This document shows positions 40,342 through 49,094 of a stretch of 64,000 bases of DNA, piece by piece. The notes under the pieces are model-generated. The model made no database searches and was not told the origin of the DNA. It worked only from the letters and a program-made list of their open reading frames with translations. Location: positions 186,001 through 250,000 of the forward strand of contig CAJUDG010000004.1 in assembly GCA_910584745.1 (NCBI GenBank), in the 5' to 3' direction. This stretch comes from an uncultured Eubacteriales bacterium. Its GTDB lineage: Bacteria; Bacillota; Clostridia; Oscillospirales; Acutalibacteraceae. Numbering within the stretch: the first letter of the stretch is position 1; every line of letters starts with the position of its first letter. The position numbers were made by a program, and so were the translations under genes.

Positions 40342-40384
40342 GGGGCGGGGGATGGTATAATTTTGATGAAGGGGGGCGGTCAGG

Positions 40385-40897
40385 GTGAAAAAGGTGGACA
40401 AGAGGAAGATAGTCATTTGGTGCGTTATAATCGCGCTGACCGTGGGGCTTGCGGGCTGGCGGCTGTGGCCCAGAAGCATCGACTCCTTTATGCCCCGGCC
40501 AAGCCGGGAGGCGGTCAGGGTTCACTGTGCCCTGTCGGTGTTTGGCACAGTGAACGGCCAGTCCGTGAACCGCTCGTATGACCTGACTGCCGAGGGGGAG
40601 CGGGAGAGCCGCGACCTGATGAATATCTTGCGCCGGGGGAAGTATCAGGCATCCTTTTCGAACCTCATGCCCTGGACCTGGGGAAGCATGAGCTCGGGCT
40701 ATAGCTATGACTGTAGGACCATTAATATGGTGGTGATGTTCGACGATGCCGGGCGGGTCCCGGCTGTGAGCATGACCTTCTTTGGGAACGACAAGGCCAG
40801 TGTGGGCGGCAGGCAGATAGACCCCATCGGGAATGGGACGTTCGATGAGCTGGCGGAGTACATAATAGCCCAGGGGGAACTGGCGGAATCCCAGTGA
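40385..40897 (+). CDS. Membrane-anchored protein of unknown function, paralogue of 38140
   Basis: 170 aa. N-terminal helix (IVIWCVIIALTVGLAGW) followed by RLWPRSIDSF, then an extracytoplasmic domain: VHCALSVFGTVNGQS, SGYSYDCRTINMVVMFDD, FDELAEYIIAQGELAESQ. Its plan matches the product of 38140, three genes upstream. It ends just before the ileS T-box promoter. Function unknown. Confidence 0.7.
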   Translation: MKKVDKRKIVIWCVIIALTVGLAGWRLWPRSIDSFMPRPSREAVRVHCALSVFGTVNGQSVNRSYDLTAEGERESRDLMNILRRGKYQASFSNLMPWTWGSMSSGYSYDCRTINMVVMFDDAGRVPAVSMTFFGNDKASVGGRQIDPIGNGTFDELAEYIIAQGELAESQ

Positions 40898-40903
40898 TTT
40901 CCC

Positions 40904-41220
40904 TTGACTTTCAAAATGCGATATGCTATAATACCCGGGAAAGACGTTGACGGAGACAGGCAGGCTGAGCGTGTGGCCGCAGAGAGCCGGTGGGTGGTGC
41001 GAACCGGCGCCGGAGTTGAGCTTTGCATCCCTCCCGAAGTTGCCAGCCGAACGAGACGTTTGCCCAACGGCGAAGAAAACATTCGCCTAACGGCGAAGTT
41101 TCCACTAAGCGAGGACGGCCCCCGCCGTTACCGGGGAGCTATTGATGGATAGCGTAAATGGGTGGTATAGCGAAGGCTTCCTTCGTCCCGTTTCGGGGCG
41201 GGGGTTTATTTTTTTGAATG
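40904..41220 (+). promoter_or_regulatory. T-box leader with promoter, upstream of ileS (isoleucine specifier ATC)
   Basis: TTGACT (40904), 17 bp, TATAAT (40927). Stem I shows AGAGAGCCGG and GGTGCGAACCGG (40981-41008); ATC at 41027-41029 sits in the specifier loop, followed by CCTCCCGAAG. The T-box proper reads AAATGGGTGGTATAGCG (41156-41172), a slight departure from GGTACCGCG. A GC-rich terminator with a T-run ends near 41220. Confidence 0.93.
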
Positions 41221-41243
41221 ACGATTTGAAAGGAAGATGGAGA

Positions 41244-44200
41244 ATGAGCAAGTACAGAGAGGTCTCTGCGAATATGAACTTCGTGGAGAGGGAGAAGGCC
41301 ACGGAGAAGTTCTGGTCGGACAGGGGGATATTTGAAAAGAGCGTGGAGGTACGGGAGGGGGGCCCCGCCTATACCTTCTTCGACGGCCCCCCCACAGCCA
41401 ACGGCAAGCCCCATATCGGCCATCTGGAGACCCGGGCCTTTAAGGACATGTTCCCCAGGTATCAGACAATGAAGGGGAAGCTCGTGCGCCGCAAGGCGGG
41501 CTGGGACACCCACGGGCTGCCGGTGGAGCTGGAGGTGGAGAAGCTTCTGCACATCAACGGCAAGGAGCAGATAGAGGAGTATGGTATCGCGCCCTTCATC
41601 GACAAGTGCAAGGAGAGCGTATGGAAGTATAAGGGCATGTGGGAGGATTTCTCCAAGGCCGTGGGCTTCTGGGCGGATATGGAGGACCCATATGTTACCT
41701 ACGATAACAGCTATATCGAGAGCGAATGGTGGGCTTTAAAGCAGATATGGGACAAGGGGCTCTTGTATAAGGGCTTCAAGATAGTCCCATATTGCCCCCG
41801 CTGCGGCACGCCGCTTTCTTCCCACGAGGTGGCACAGGGGTATAAGGACGTGAAGGAGCGCTCTGCTATAGCCAAGTTCAGGTGCAAGGGCGAGGACGCG
41901 TTTATCCTGGCCTGGACCACCACCCCCTGGACACTGCCGTCAAACGTGGCGCTCTGCGTCAACGCCAATGAGGACTATGTAAAGGTAGCTTATACTAAAG
42001 AGGAGACCAGCGAGGTATATTATCTGGCAGAGGCGCTGTGTGACACGGTGCTGGGCGAGGGGAGCTATACGGTGCTGGAGCGCTTTAAGGGCGCGGAGCT
42101 GGAGCATAAGGAGTATGAGCCCCTGTTCGACTTTGTTACACCTAAGGAGAAGTGCTGGTACGTGGTCTGTGACGACTATGTGACCCTTACGGACGGCACG
42201 GGCATTGTGCATATCGCCCCGGCCTTCGGCGAGGACGACGCCAAGGTGGGCAGGAAGTACGGCCTGCCGCTGGTGCAGCTGGTAGACCAGAAGGGGCAGA
42301 TGACCCCGGAGACCAAGTGGCCCGGGATGTTCTGCAAGGACGCGGACAAGGAGATCCTGGTGGACCTTGAGACAAGGGGCCTATTATTCTCCGCGCCGAA
42401 ATTCGAGCACAGCTATCCCTTCTGCTGGCGCTGCGATACCCCGCTGATATACTACGCCCGGGAGAGCTGGTATATCGAGATGACAAAGGTGAAGGACAGG
42501 CTTATAGCCAACAATAATACCGTCAACTGGCTGCCCGAGAGCATCGGCAAGGGCCGCTTTGGGGACTGGCTGGAGAACCTTCAGGACTGGGCTGTCAGCC
42601 GCAACAGGTACTGGGGCACGCCGCTGAATATCTGGGAGTGCGAGTGCGGGCACAGGCACGCTGTGGGCAGCATAGCGGAGCTTCGGGAGATGTCCCCCAA
42701 CTGTCCGGAGGATATCGAGCTGCACAGGCCATATGTGGACGAGGTCACTATAACCTGCCCACACTGCGGCAAGCAGATGCATAGGGTGCCCGAGGTCATA
42801 GACTGCTGGTTTGACAGCGGGGCCATGCCCTTTGCCCAGTATCACTACCCCTTTGAGAATGAGAAGCTTTTTGAGAGCCAGTTCCCCGCCGACTTTATCA
42901 GCGAGGCCGTGGACCAGACCCGGGGATGGTTCTATTCGCTTTTGGCTATCTCAACCCTGCTCTTTGACAAGGCCCCCTATAAGAACGTGCTGGTCCAGGG
43001 CCTTGTGCAGGACGAGGAGGGCAAGAAGATGTCAAAGTCCAAGGGCAACGCCGTGGAGCCCATGGAGGCCCTGTCTGACTTTGGCGCGGACAGCTTAAGG
43101 TGGTTCTTCTACACCTGCTCGGCCCCGTGGCTGCCTAAGAATTTCAGCAAGAAGGCTGTGGTGGAGGGGCAGAAAAAGTTTTTCTCAACCCTCTGGAACA
43201 CCTACTCATTCTTCGTGCTGTATGCCAATATAGACGAGTTCGACCCCACGAAGCATGAGCTTGAGGACTGCCCGCTGACGGTCATGGACCGCTGGCTGCT
43301 CTCCCGGCTCAACAGCACTGTGAAGGCCGTGGACGGGCATCTGGCCGCCTATAGGGTGCCGGAGACCGCAAGGACTTTGCAGGACTTCGTGGAGGAGCTT
43401 TCAAACTGGTACGTGCGCCGCAGCCGGGAGCGCTTCTGGGTCCAGGGGGAGGCCGGGGATAAGACCGCCGCCTATATGACCCTGTACACGGCGCTGGTGA
43501 CCGTGGCAAAGCTCTTGGCCCCCATGGCGCCGTTTATGAGCGAGGACATCTATAGGAACCTGGTGTGCTCGGTGGACGGGAGCGCCCCGGAGAGCGTGCA
43601 CCTGTGCGGGTTCCCGGTCTGCGACGAGAGCCGCATAGACGAGAAGCTTGAGAGCGATATGGACGAGGTGCTGCGGGTGGTGACCCTGGGCCGGGCCGCC
43701 AGGAATCAGGCCAATATCAAGAACCGCCAGCCCCTTATGAAGCTGTTTACCGACGCGGATGCGGGGCTGGGGGAGCTGTATCAGGAGATAATCCGCCAGG
43801 AGCTGAACGTGAAGGAGATAGAGTTCCTGTCTGATATGTCGGAGCTGACCTCCTACAGCTTCAAGCCCCAGCTTCGCATACTGGGCCAGAAGTATGGAAA
43901 GCGCATAGGCTCCATCCGGCAGGCCCTCTCTGAGCTGGACGGAAACGCCGCCAAGAGGCAGCTTGACACTGAGGGCGCGCTGACCCTTGCCCTGCCCGAC
44001 GGGGACATAAGCCTTACACCCGAGGAGCTGCTGATAGAGACCAGCCAGAAGGAGGGCTATACCTCCGAGTCTGAGCGGGGGCTTACGGTGGTGCTGGACA
44101 CGGCGCTTACGGAGGAGCTTATCGAGGAGGGCTTTGTCAGGGAGATAGTCTCAAAGCTGCAGTCCATGCGCAAGGACGCGGGCTTCTATGTCACCGACCA

Positions 44201-44375
44201 TATCAGGGTGAGCCATAAGGGCAGCCAGAAGGTGGAGGAGATACTAAAGCGCAACGCTGAGAGCATCCTGGGGGATGTGCTGGGCGAGGGGCTTGTCTGC
44301 GGGGAGCTCTGCGGGTATACGGCGGAGTGGGATATCAATGGAGAGAAGACCACGCTGGGCGTGGAGAAGGTGTGA
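41244..44375 (+). CDS. ileS: Isoleucyl-tRNA synthetase
   Basis: 1043 aa from ATG 41244 (MSKYREVSANMNF) with AAAGGA upstream; an in-frame ATG at 41142 lies inside the T-box and is not the start. Class I motifs: PHIGHLETR (HIGH) and KKMSKSKGN (KMSKS). CP1 editing domain between them, with TTPWTLPSN. It is the long, eukaryotic-like form without a C-terminal zinc finger of the E. coli type, a form often linked with mupirocin tolerance. Charged tRNA-Ile level should control it through the T-box. Confidence 0.96.
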   Translation: MSKYREVSANMNFVEREKATEKFWSDRGIFEKSVEVREGGPAYTFFDGPPTANGKPHIGHLETRAFKDMFPRYQTMKGKLVRRKAGWDTHGLPVELEVEKLLHINGKEQIEEYGIAPFIDKCKESVWKYKGMWEDFSKAVGFWADMEDPYVTYDNSYIESEWWALKQIWDKGLLYKGFKIVPYCPRCGTPLSSHEVAQGYKDVKERSAIAKFRCKGEDAFILAWTTTPWTLPSNVALCVNANEDYVKVAYTKEETSEVYYLAEALCDTVLGEGSYTVLERFKGAELEHKEYEPLFDFVTPKEKCWYVVCDDYVTLTDGTGIVHIAPAFGEDDAKVGRKYGLPLVQLVDQKGQMTPETKWPGMFCKDADKEILVDLETRGLLFSAPKFEHSYPFCWRCDTPLIYYARESWYIEMTKVKDRLIANNNTVNWLPESIGKGRFGDWLENLQDWAVSRNRYWGTPLNIWECECGHRHAVGSIAELREMSPNCPEDIELHRPYVDEVTITCPHCGKQMHRVPEVIDCWFDSGAMPFAQYHYPFENEKLFESQFPADFISEAVDQTRGWFYSLLAISTLLFDKAPYKNVLVQGLVQDEEGKKMSKSKGNAVEPMEALSDFGADSLRWFFYTCSAPWLPKNFSKKAVVEGQKKFFSTLWNTYSFFVLYANIDEFDPTKHELEDCPLTVMDRWLLSRLNSTVKAVDGHLAAYRVPETARTLQDFVEELSNWYVRRSRERFWVQGEAGDKTAAYMTLYTALVTVAKLLAPMAPFMSEDIYRNLVCSVDGSAPESVHLCGFPVCDESRIDEKLESDMDEVLRVVTLGRAARNQANIKNRQPLMKLFTDADAGLGELYQEIIRQELNVKEIEFLSDMSELTSYSFKPQLRILGQKYGKRIGSIRQALSELDGNAAKRQLDTEGALTLALPDGDISLTPEELLIETSQKEGYTSESERGLTVVLDTALTEELIEEGFVREIVSKLQSMRKDAGFYVTDHIRVSHKGSQKVEEILKRNAESILGDVLGEGLVCGELCGYTAEWDINGEKTTLGVEKV

Positions 44376-45085
44376 CGGCATTGATCGAATGTGTGCTCTT
44401 TGATATTGACAATACCCTGCTTATGAAAAGGCCGTCTATCCCGGAGAAGGTCTATGAGACGGCCAGGACGTTTCTGCCGGGGCTGGCTTTTGAGGATGTG
44501 GAGCGGGCCTATGCCCAAAGCGAGCTCTGGCAGGGGGAGCAGATACAGCGGGAGAATGAGACGGGCGTGCGTATGCCGGACGAGGAGTTTCTGAAAAATA
44601 TCTTCGGGGTGTACAGAAACGCTTTGGGCCTGCCGGAGAAAGCCTTGGGAGAGCTTCGGGACGTGTTAATGCGCAACTACTTTATGGAGTATGAGCCGGC
44701 CTTTGGGGCGATGGAGACCCTTGAACGGCTGAAGTCCCGGGGGCTGAAGCTGGGTATTGTGAGCAATAACACCCCAGAGGTGCGCGCCCATCTTGCGGAG
44801 CTGGGGCTGGACAAGTTTTTTGGCAGCATAGTCATCTCTGAGGAGGTCGGCCTGTATAAGCCCGACCCGGCTATCCTGGAGCTTGCCTGCGAACAGCTGG
44901 GAGCTGCCCCCGGGGACAGCGTATATGTGGGCGACCACCCGTTCGATATACTCTGCGCCCACGCGGCGGGTATGCCGGTCATCTGGATGCCGGTGAGCCA
45001 GTATATGACTGTGCCTGGGCATATAGGCCCGCCGGAGCATACGGTGGGCGCGCTGGATGAGATAGTTGAGCTGCTGGATGATTAA
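44372..45085 (+). CDS. HAD-family hydrolase
   Basis: 237 aa from GTG 44372, which overlaps the ileS stop (GTGA). Motif I CVLFDIDNTLL, motif II LGIVSNNT, motif III KPDPAILELA, motif IV VYVGDHPFDILCA: a C1-cap haloacid dehalogenase/phosphatase of the HAD-IA type. Probably coexpressed with ileS. Substrate not readable. An intrinsic terminator follows. Confidence 0.88.
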   Translation: MTALIECVLFDIDNTLLMKRPSIPEKVYETARTFLPGLAFEDVERAYAQSELWQGEQIQRENETGVRMPDEEFLKNIFGVYRNALGLPEKALGELRDVLMRNYFMEYEPAFGAMETLERLKSRGLKLGIVSNNTPEVRAHLAELGLDKFFGSIVISEEVGLYKPDPAILELACEQLGAAPGDSVYVGDHPFDILCAHAAGMPVIWMPVSQYMTVPGHIGPPEHTVGALDEIVELLDD

Positions 45086-45087
45086 CA

Positions 45088-45119
45088 AAAAGAGGGACTG
45101 CGGTTTGCAGTCCCTCTTT
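45088..45119. terminator. Bidirectional terminator
   Basis: AAAGAGGGACTGC and GCAGTCCCTCTTT with a GGTTT loop, between convergent genes. Confidence 0.9.
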
Positions 45120-45130
45120 ATCATGCGGCA

Positions 45131-46729
45131 TTAGAATTTCGTCTCCCCCGCCAGCTTCTCCACCGGCAGGCCGGCCGTGTACCGTTTAAGGAAGGCTCCA
45201 AAGCCCTCGGTGTCCTCCGGCTCCGGCTGGGCCGTTGAGCCCTTGGCTCCGGCGAAGACCTTTTGCTCCAGGTACTCGGAGAGGGTCAGGCCGCCGCCCC
45301 TGACGCTGTACATGGCGAGTATCGCCATGCCCCAGGGGCCGCCCTCTCCGGCAGTCTCCATGACGCTTACGGGCACGCCCAGGGCCCCGGCCATGAGCCG
45401 CTGGCCCACTGTGGGGGTCTTGAACAGCCCGCCGTGGCCGGTCAAGCGCTCTAGGGCCGCCTGCTCCTTTTCAAGAAGCAGGTCCATGCCGAGCTTTAGG
45501 GGGGCCATGGCGGCGTAGAGCTGGGCCCGCATGAACTCCCCAAGGCCCATGGGGATATCCGGCTGGCGCATGAGAAGGGGCCTGCCATCGGAAAGGCCTA
45601 TCACCGGCTCGCCGGAGTAGCAGTTATAGGCGGCGACCCCGCCGCAGTCCGGGGCCCCGGAGAGGGCCGCGTTGTAGAGCATATCGTAGAGCTGGGGCTT
45701 CGGGAGTTTTGCCCCGGCCCGGTCCAGAAGCTGGCCGAACAGGGAGACCCACGCGTCCAGGTCCGAGGTGCAGGTGTTGCAGTGGACCATTGCAACCGGG
45801 TCCCCGGCGGGGGTGGTGACCATGTCCAGCTCCGGGTAGACTTTTGAGAGGGGCTTTTCCAGCACCACCATGGCGAAGATTGAGGTGCCCGCCGACACGT
45901 TCCCGGTGCGGGGGGCCACGCTGTTGGTGGCGGCCATGCCGGTGCCCGCGTCGCCCTCGGGGGGGCAGACGGGGACGCCGGGCTGTAAAAGGCCGGTGGG
46001 GTCCAGGAGCTTTGCTCCGTCCCCGGTGAGCGCGCCCGCGCTGGCTCCGGCGGGCAGGACCTCCGGCAGCACGTCCCGAAGCTTCCAGGGGATGTGGTTC
46101 TCGGCAAGTATCGCGTCGAAGCTGTCGAGCATGTCCGCGTTGAAGGCGCAGGCATCGCTGTCTATGGGGAACATGCCAGCGGCCTCGCCCACGCCCATGC
46201 TGTGCCGGCCGGTGAGCCGCCAGTGGATGTAACCGGCAAGGGTGGTCAGATGGGCCAGCGCCGGTATATGCTCCTCGCGGAGCCTTATGGCCCGGTACAG
46301 GTGGGCGATGCTCCAGCGCTGGGGGATGTTGAACCTGAAGCGCTCTGTCAGCAGGGCAGCCTCCTCCCCGGTGACGGTGTTGCGCCAGGTGCGGAATTCC
46401 GAGAGCTGGCGGCCGTCCTTATCAAGGGGCAGGTAGCCGTGCATCATGGCGGATATACCCAGGGCCCCCAGGGTGCAAAGCCCCGTGCCGTATTTCTCCT
46501 TTACGTCCTCTGTAAGGGCCCGGTAGGCGCTCTGTATGCCTAAGACGGCGTCCTCCAGGCGGTAGGTCCATATGCCGTTTTCCAGACGGTTCTCCCAGTC
46601 GTGGGCCCCGGCGGCGATGGGGGAGTGGTCCGGGCCGATGAGCACGGCCTTTATGCAGGTGGAGCCCAGTTCTATGCCCAGGGCGGTCTCACCGGCGTTT
46701 ATGGCTTCTGTGATCTGAGTTGTGGTCAT
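45131..46729 (-). CDS. FGGY-family carbohydrate kinase
   Basis: 532 aa. N-terminal actin-like fold: ALGIELGSTCIKAVLIG (phosphate-1 loop), GISAMMHGYLPLDKDG, TWRNTVTG; C-terminal domain with GDAGTGMAATN and GLFKTPTVGQRLMAGAL, ending in an adenosine motif AGEGGPWGMAILA. It phosphorylates a sugar or sugar alcohol, with xylulokinase/ribulokinase as nearest relatives. No isomerase or transporter is adjacent, so the substrate is open. Confidence 0.88.
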   Translation of the reverse strand: MTTTQITEAINAGETALGIELGSTCIKAVLIGPDHSPIAAGAHDWENRLENGIWTYRLEDAVLGIQSAYRALTEDVKEKYGTGLCTLGALGISAMMHGYLPLDKDGRQLSEFRTWRNTVTGEEAALLTERFRFNIPQRWSIAHLYRAIRLREEHIPALAHLTTLAGYIHWRLTGRHSMGVGEAAGMFPIDSDACAFNADMLDSFDAILAENHIPWKLRDVLPEVLPAGASAGALTGDGAKLLDPTGLLQPGVPVCPPEGDAGTGMAATNSVAPRTGNVSAGTSIFAMVVLEKPLSKVYPELDMVTTPAGDPVAMVHCNTCTSDLDAWVSLFGQLLDRAGAKLPKPQLYDMLYNAALSGAPDCGGVAAYNCYSGEPVIGLSDGRPLLMRQPDIPMGLGEFMRAQLYAAMAPLKLGMDLLLEKEQAALERLTGHGGLFKTPTVGQRLMAGALGVPVSVMETAGEGGPWGMAILAMYSVRGGGLTLSEYLEQKVFAGAKGSTAQPEPEDTEGFGAFLKRYTAGLPVEKLAGETKF

Positions 46730-46859
46730 ATCATGTCCTCCTGAAAATTTCCTTGCGCTGGCCTGACAAGTATTATATAATAATCATATACCCTTGAGGG
46801 CCGCTTCGCAAGGCCCGGAAAAAATATTTTGAGATTTTTTAAAAAAATTTTTGAAAACA

Positions 46860-46887
46860 TGCAACCAAATCGCCGTTTCATGTATTC
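46860..46887 (+). promoter_or_regulatory. Possible ECF-type autoregulated promoter
   Basis: TGCAACC (46860-46866) and TGTATTC (46881-46887), 14 bp apart, resemble the AAC-containing -35 and short -10 of ECF sigma promoters, 35 bp before the sigma gene. Weak evidence. Confidence 0.3.
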
Positions 46888-46921
46888 TTATAGGTAGAAC
46901 AACAAAGAAAGGGGCGAAGCT

Positions 46922-47464
46922 ATGCGTGGAGATTACGAGATCCTTACGCGTCTGAGGGACCGGGACCAGGCGGCATTGGAGACGGCCATACGCCGTTACT
47001 CCGGCTATGTGGCGGCGGTGGTCAAGAAGACCCTTGGAGACGACTGCTCAAGGCAGGACATCGAGGAGCTGACTTCGGACGCGTTCGTGGCCCTATGGGC
47101 CAACGCGGGAAAGCTTAGGGACGACAGCGACCTGAAATACTGGCTGGCAATAGTTGTGCGCAACGCGAGCCTTAGAAGAAGGCAGAAGAGCGTCAGCACC
47201 GTGCAGCTGGAGGAGAACCTGGTCTTTGACCGGACCCCCGCCAACCAGGCCGAGAAGCGCGAGCGCATACGGCAGGTGAGAGAGGCGGTGGACGGGCTTG
47301 GGCCCACGGACCGGGAGATATTCCTAAGGCACTACTTCTGGCACCAGCCGGTGCAGCAGATCGCGAGAGAGATGGGAAAGAACGGATCGGCCATCAAGAG
47401 CCGGCTGGCAAGAGGCCGGGAGAAGCTGAGAAAAATACTGTTAAAGGAGGACTGCCCCATATGA
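46922..47464 (+). CDS. ECF-type RNA polymerase sigma factor
   Basis: 180 aa. Region 2 (YSGYVAAVVKKTLGD, QDIEELTSDAFVALW, LKYWLAIVVRNASLRRR) and region 4 (LGPTDREIFLRHYFWHQPVQQIAREMG, NGSAIKSRLARGREKL) are clear. AAAGGGG lies 7 nt before the ATG. Its stop overlaps the start of a membrane protein gene, the typical sigma/anti-sigma arrangement. Confidence 0.92.
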   Translation: MRGDYEILTRLRDRDQAALETAIRRYSGYVAAVVKKTLGDDCSRQDIEELTSDAFVALWANAGKLRDDSDLKYWLAIVVRNASLRRRQKSVSTVQLEENLVFDRTPANQAEKRERIRQVREAVDGLGPTDREIFLRHYFWHQPVQQIAREMGKNGSAIKSRLARGREKLRKILLKEDCPI

Positions 47465-48270
47465 GCGAGATAGATAAGCTGATAAACCAGGCATTTCCCG
47501 ACGAGCTTCGGGATATTGAGCCCATAGACGTGGACGAGGACGCCATACTCAGCATGACCCTTGAGAATCTGGGGCTGAAGCCCTCTCCAAAGATAGAACT
47601 GCCGGAGCTTACCGTAAGGCCCCCGCGCCGCAGGCATACCGGCGGGCAGAGGAAGAAGGAGGAGGAGCCGGAGTTTGTGGAGGTGCCGGTGGTGGTGCAC
47701 CACCGCTGGATGGACTGGGCGGGCTGGGCCATTGCGGCGTGCCTTGTGCTGGTCTTCGCCGTGAACTGGGGGCCATGGCTCATAAACAACCTGGACTTCG
47801 GCCTGGGGCCCAGAAGCACAGGAGAGGTGTCCTTTCCGGACGGCGGGGGGAGCATGGTGCCCGGCATCATCGCCGAAGACGGCAGCTATAGCATAAAGAT
47901 GAAGGCGATTAAGGCAAAATATGGGTATGATTCAGCCACCTTCACACTGTCGTTTGAAATTTCCGGCGCGGAGGATATAGACCTTGATAAGGTGGAGGTC
48001 CAGCTTGAGAGCAATGAGGACGGAAAGAAAGTGAGCAAGATAAGCCGGAACTCCTTTGGACAGGAGATGGAGATACAGCTGAACTATAAGCTGGACATGG
48101 CCAGGGACCTGACCATGACGGTGAGTTATCTGGTGCCCCTTTCGGTGGATCGTGGGGAGACGGCGGGGTATTACTATCAGGAAATAGAGAAGCTGAATAT
48201 AAACCTAAGGTCCGGCCTTGCCAGAAGCCAGAGGTCCGACAGAGAGTATTCCTTTGAGCCGTACAGCTGA
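47461..48270 (+). CDS. Probable anti-sigma factor, single-pass membrane protein
   Basis: 269 aa. Cytoplasmic N-terminus (about 1-80) with charged helices, one membrane helix WAGWAIAACLVLVFAVNWGPW (about 83-103), and an extracytoplasmic beta-rich domain, as in DUF4179/RsgI-like anti-sigma proteins. ATGA overlap with the sigma gene implies coupled synthesis. The outer domain may sense an envelope signal; no cleavage motif is evident. Confidence 0.75.
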   Translation: MSEIDKLINQAFPDELRDIEPIDVDEDAILSMTLENLGLKPSPKIELPELTVRPPRRRHTGGQRKKEEEPEFVEVPVVVHHRWMDWAGWAIAACLVLVFAVNWGPWLINNLDFGLGPRSTGEVSFPDGGGSMVPGIIAEDGSYSIKMKAIKAKYGYDSATFTLSFEISGAEDIDLDKVEVQLESNEDGKKVSKISRNSFGQEMEIQLNYKLDMARDLTMTVSYLVPLSVDRGETAGYYYQEIEKLNINLRSGLARSQRSDREYSFEPYS

Positions 48271-48289
48271 CGGCTTTTAAAGGGCGGGA

Positions 48290-48320
48290 CAGGCCCTCCC
48301 ACGCCGGAGGGCCTGTTTTA
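48290..48320 (+). terminator. Terminator after the sigma/anti-sigma pair
   Basis: CAGGCCCTCC and GGAGGGCCTG with a CACGCC loop, followed by TTTTATT. Confidence 0.88.
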
Positions 48321-48404
48321 TTCACGTTTTATTCACCTGTTTTTCTTGCTTTCGCCACAGTTCTGGGTTAAAATATATGAGAACATATTCTGAGAGGTGT
48401 TTTT

Positions 48405-49091
48405 ATGGCGAAGATCCTGATCGTTGACGACGATACCAATATATGCGAGCTTCTAAGGCTGTATACCGAGAAGGAGGGCTTTGAGGCGGCCATCTCCAAC
48501 GATGGGGAGAGCGCGCTGAAAAAGTTTGACAGCTTCTCCCCGGACCTTATGCTTCTGGACATAATGCTGCCCGGCCTTGACGGCTGGCAGGTGTGCAGGG
48601 AGATACGCAAGAAGTCATCCTGCCCCATAATCATGCTGACCGCAAAGGGCGAGGTCTTTGACAAGGTCCTGGGGCTGGAGCTGGGGGCGGACGACTATGT
48701 GGTGAAGCCCTTTGAGACAAAGGAGGTCATTGCCCGGATAAACGCGGTGCTCAGAAGGAGCGGCAAGGGCGGCGACAGGCTGGACAATAAGGAGGTCTCA
48801 TATGAGGACCTGGTGATAAACCTTACCAATTACGAGCTGAAGGTAAAGGGCGTGCAGATAGACACGCCGCCGAAGGAGATGGAGCTTATCTATCACCTGG
48901 CCTCGAACCCCAACAGGGTCTTTACCCGGGACCAGCTTCTGGACGAGGTGTGGGGCTTTGACTACTACGGCGACAGCCGCACGGTGGACGTGCACATAAA
49001 GCGCCTTAGGGAGAAGCTGGAGGGGGTCTCTGAGAAGTGGAGCCTTAAGACAGTCTGGGGCGTGGGCTATAAGTTCGAGGTGAAGGATTAG
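48405..49091 (+). CDS. OmpR/PhoB-family response regulator
   Basis: 228 aa. Receiver domain with acidic pocket (LIVDDDTN), phosphoacceptor Asp in LMLLDIMLPG, Thr in IIMLTAKGE and Lys in VVKPFE; the winged helix ends RTVDVHIKRLREKLE and WGVGYKFE. It acts with the kinase 3 bp downstream. Confidence 0.95.
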   Translation: MAKILIVDDDTNICELLRLYTEKEGFEAAISNDGESALKKFDSFSPDLMLLDIMLPGLDGWQVCREIRKKSSCPIIMLTAKGEVFDKVLGLELGADDYVVKPFETKEVIARINAVLRRSGKGGDRLDNKEVSYEDLVINLTNYELKVKGVQIDTPPKEMELIYHLASNPNRVFTRDQLLDEVWGFDYYGDSRTVDVHIKRLREKLEGVSEKWSLKTVWGVGYKFEVKD

Positions 49092-49094
49092 ACT

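Noticed and set aside
41142..41243. In-frame ATG giving ileS 34 extra residues
   Set aside because: It lies inside the T-box and terminator; ATG 41244 has its own AAAGGA site.
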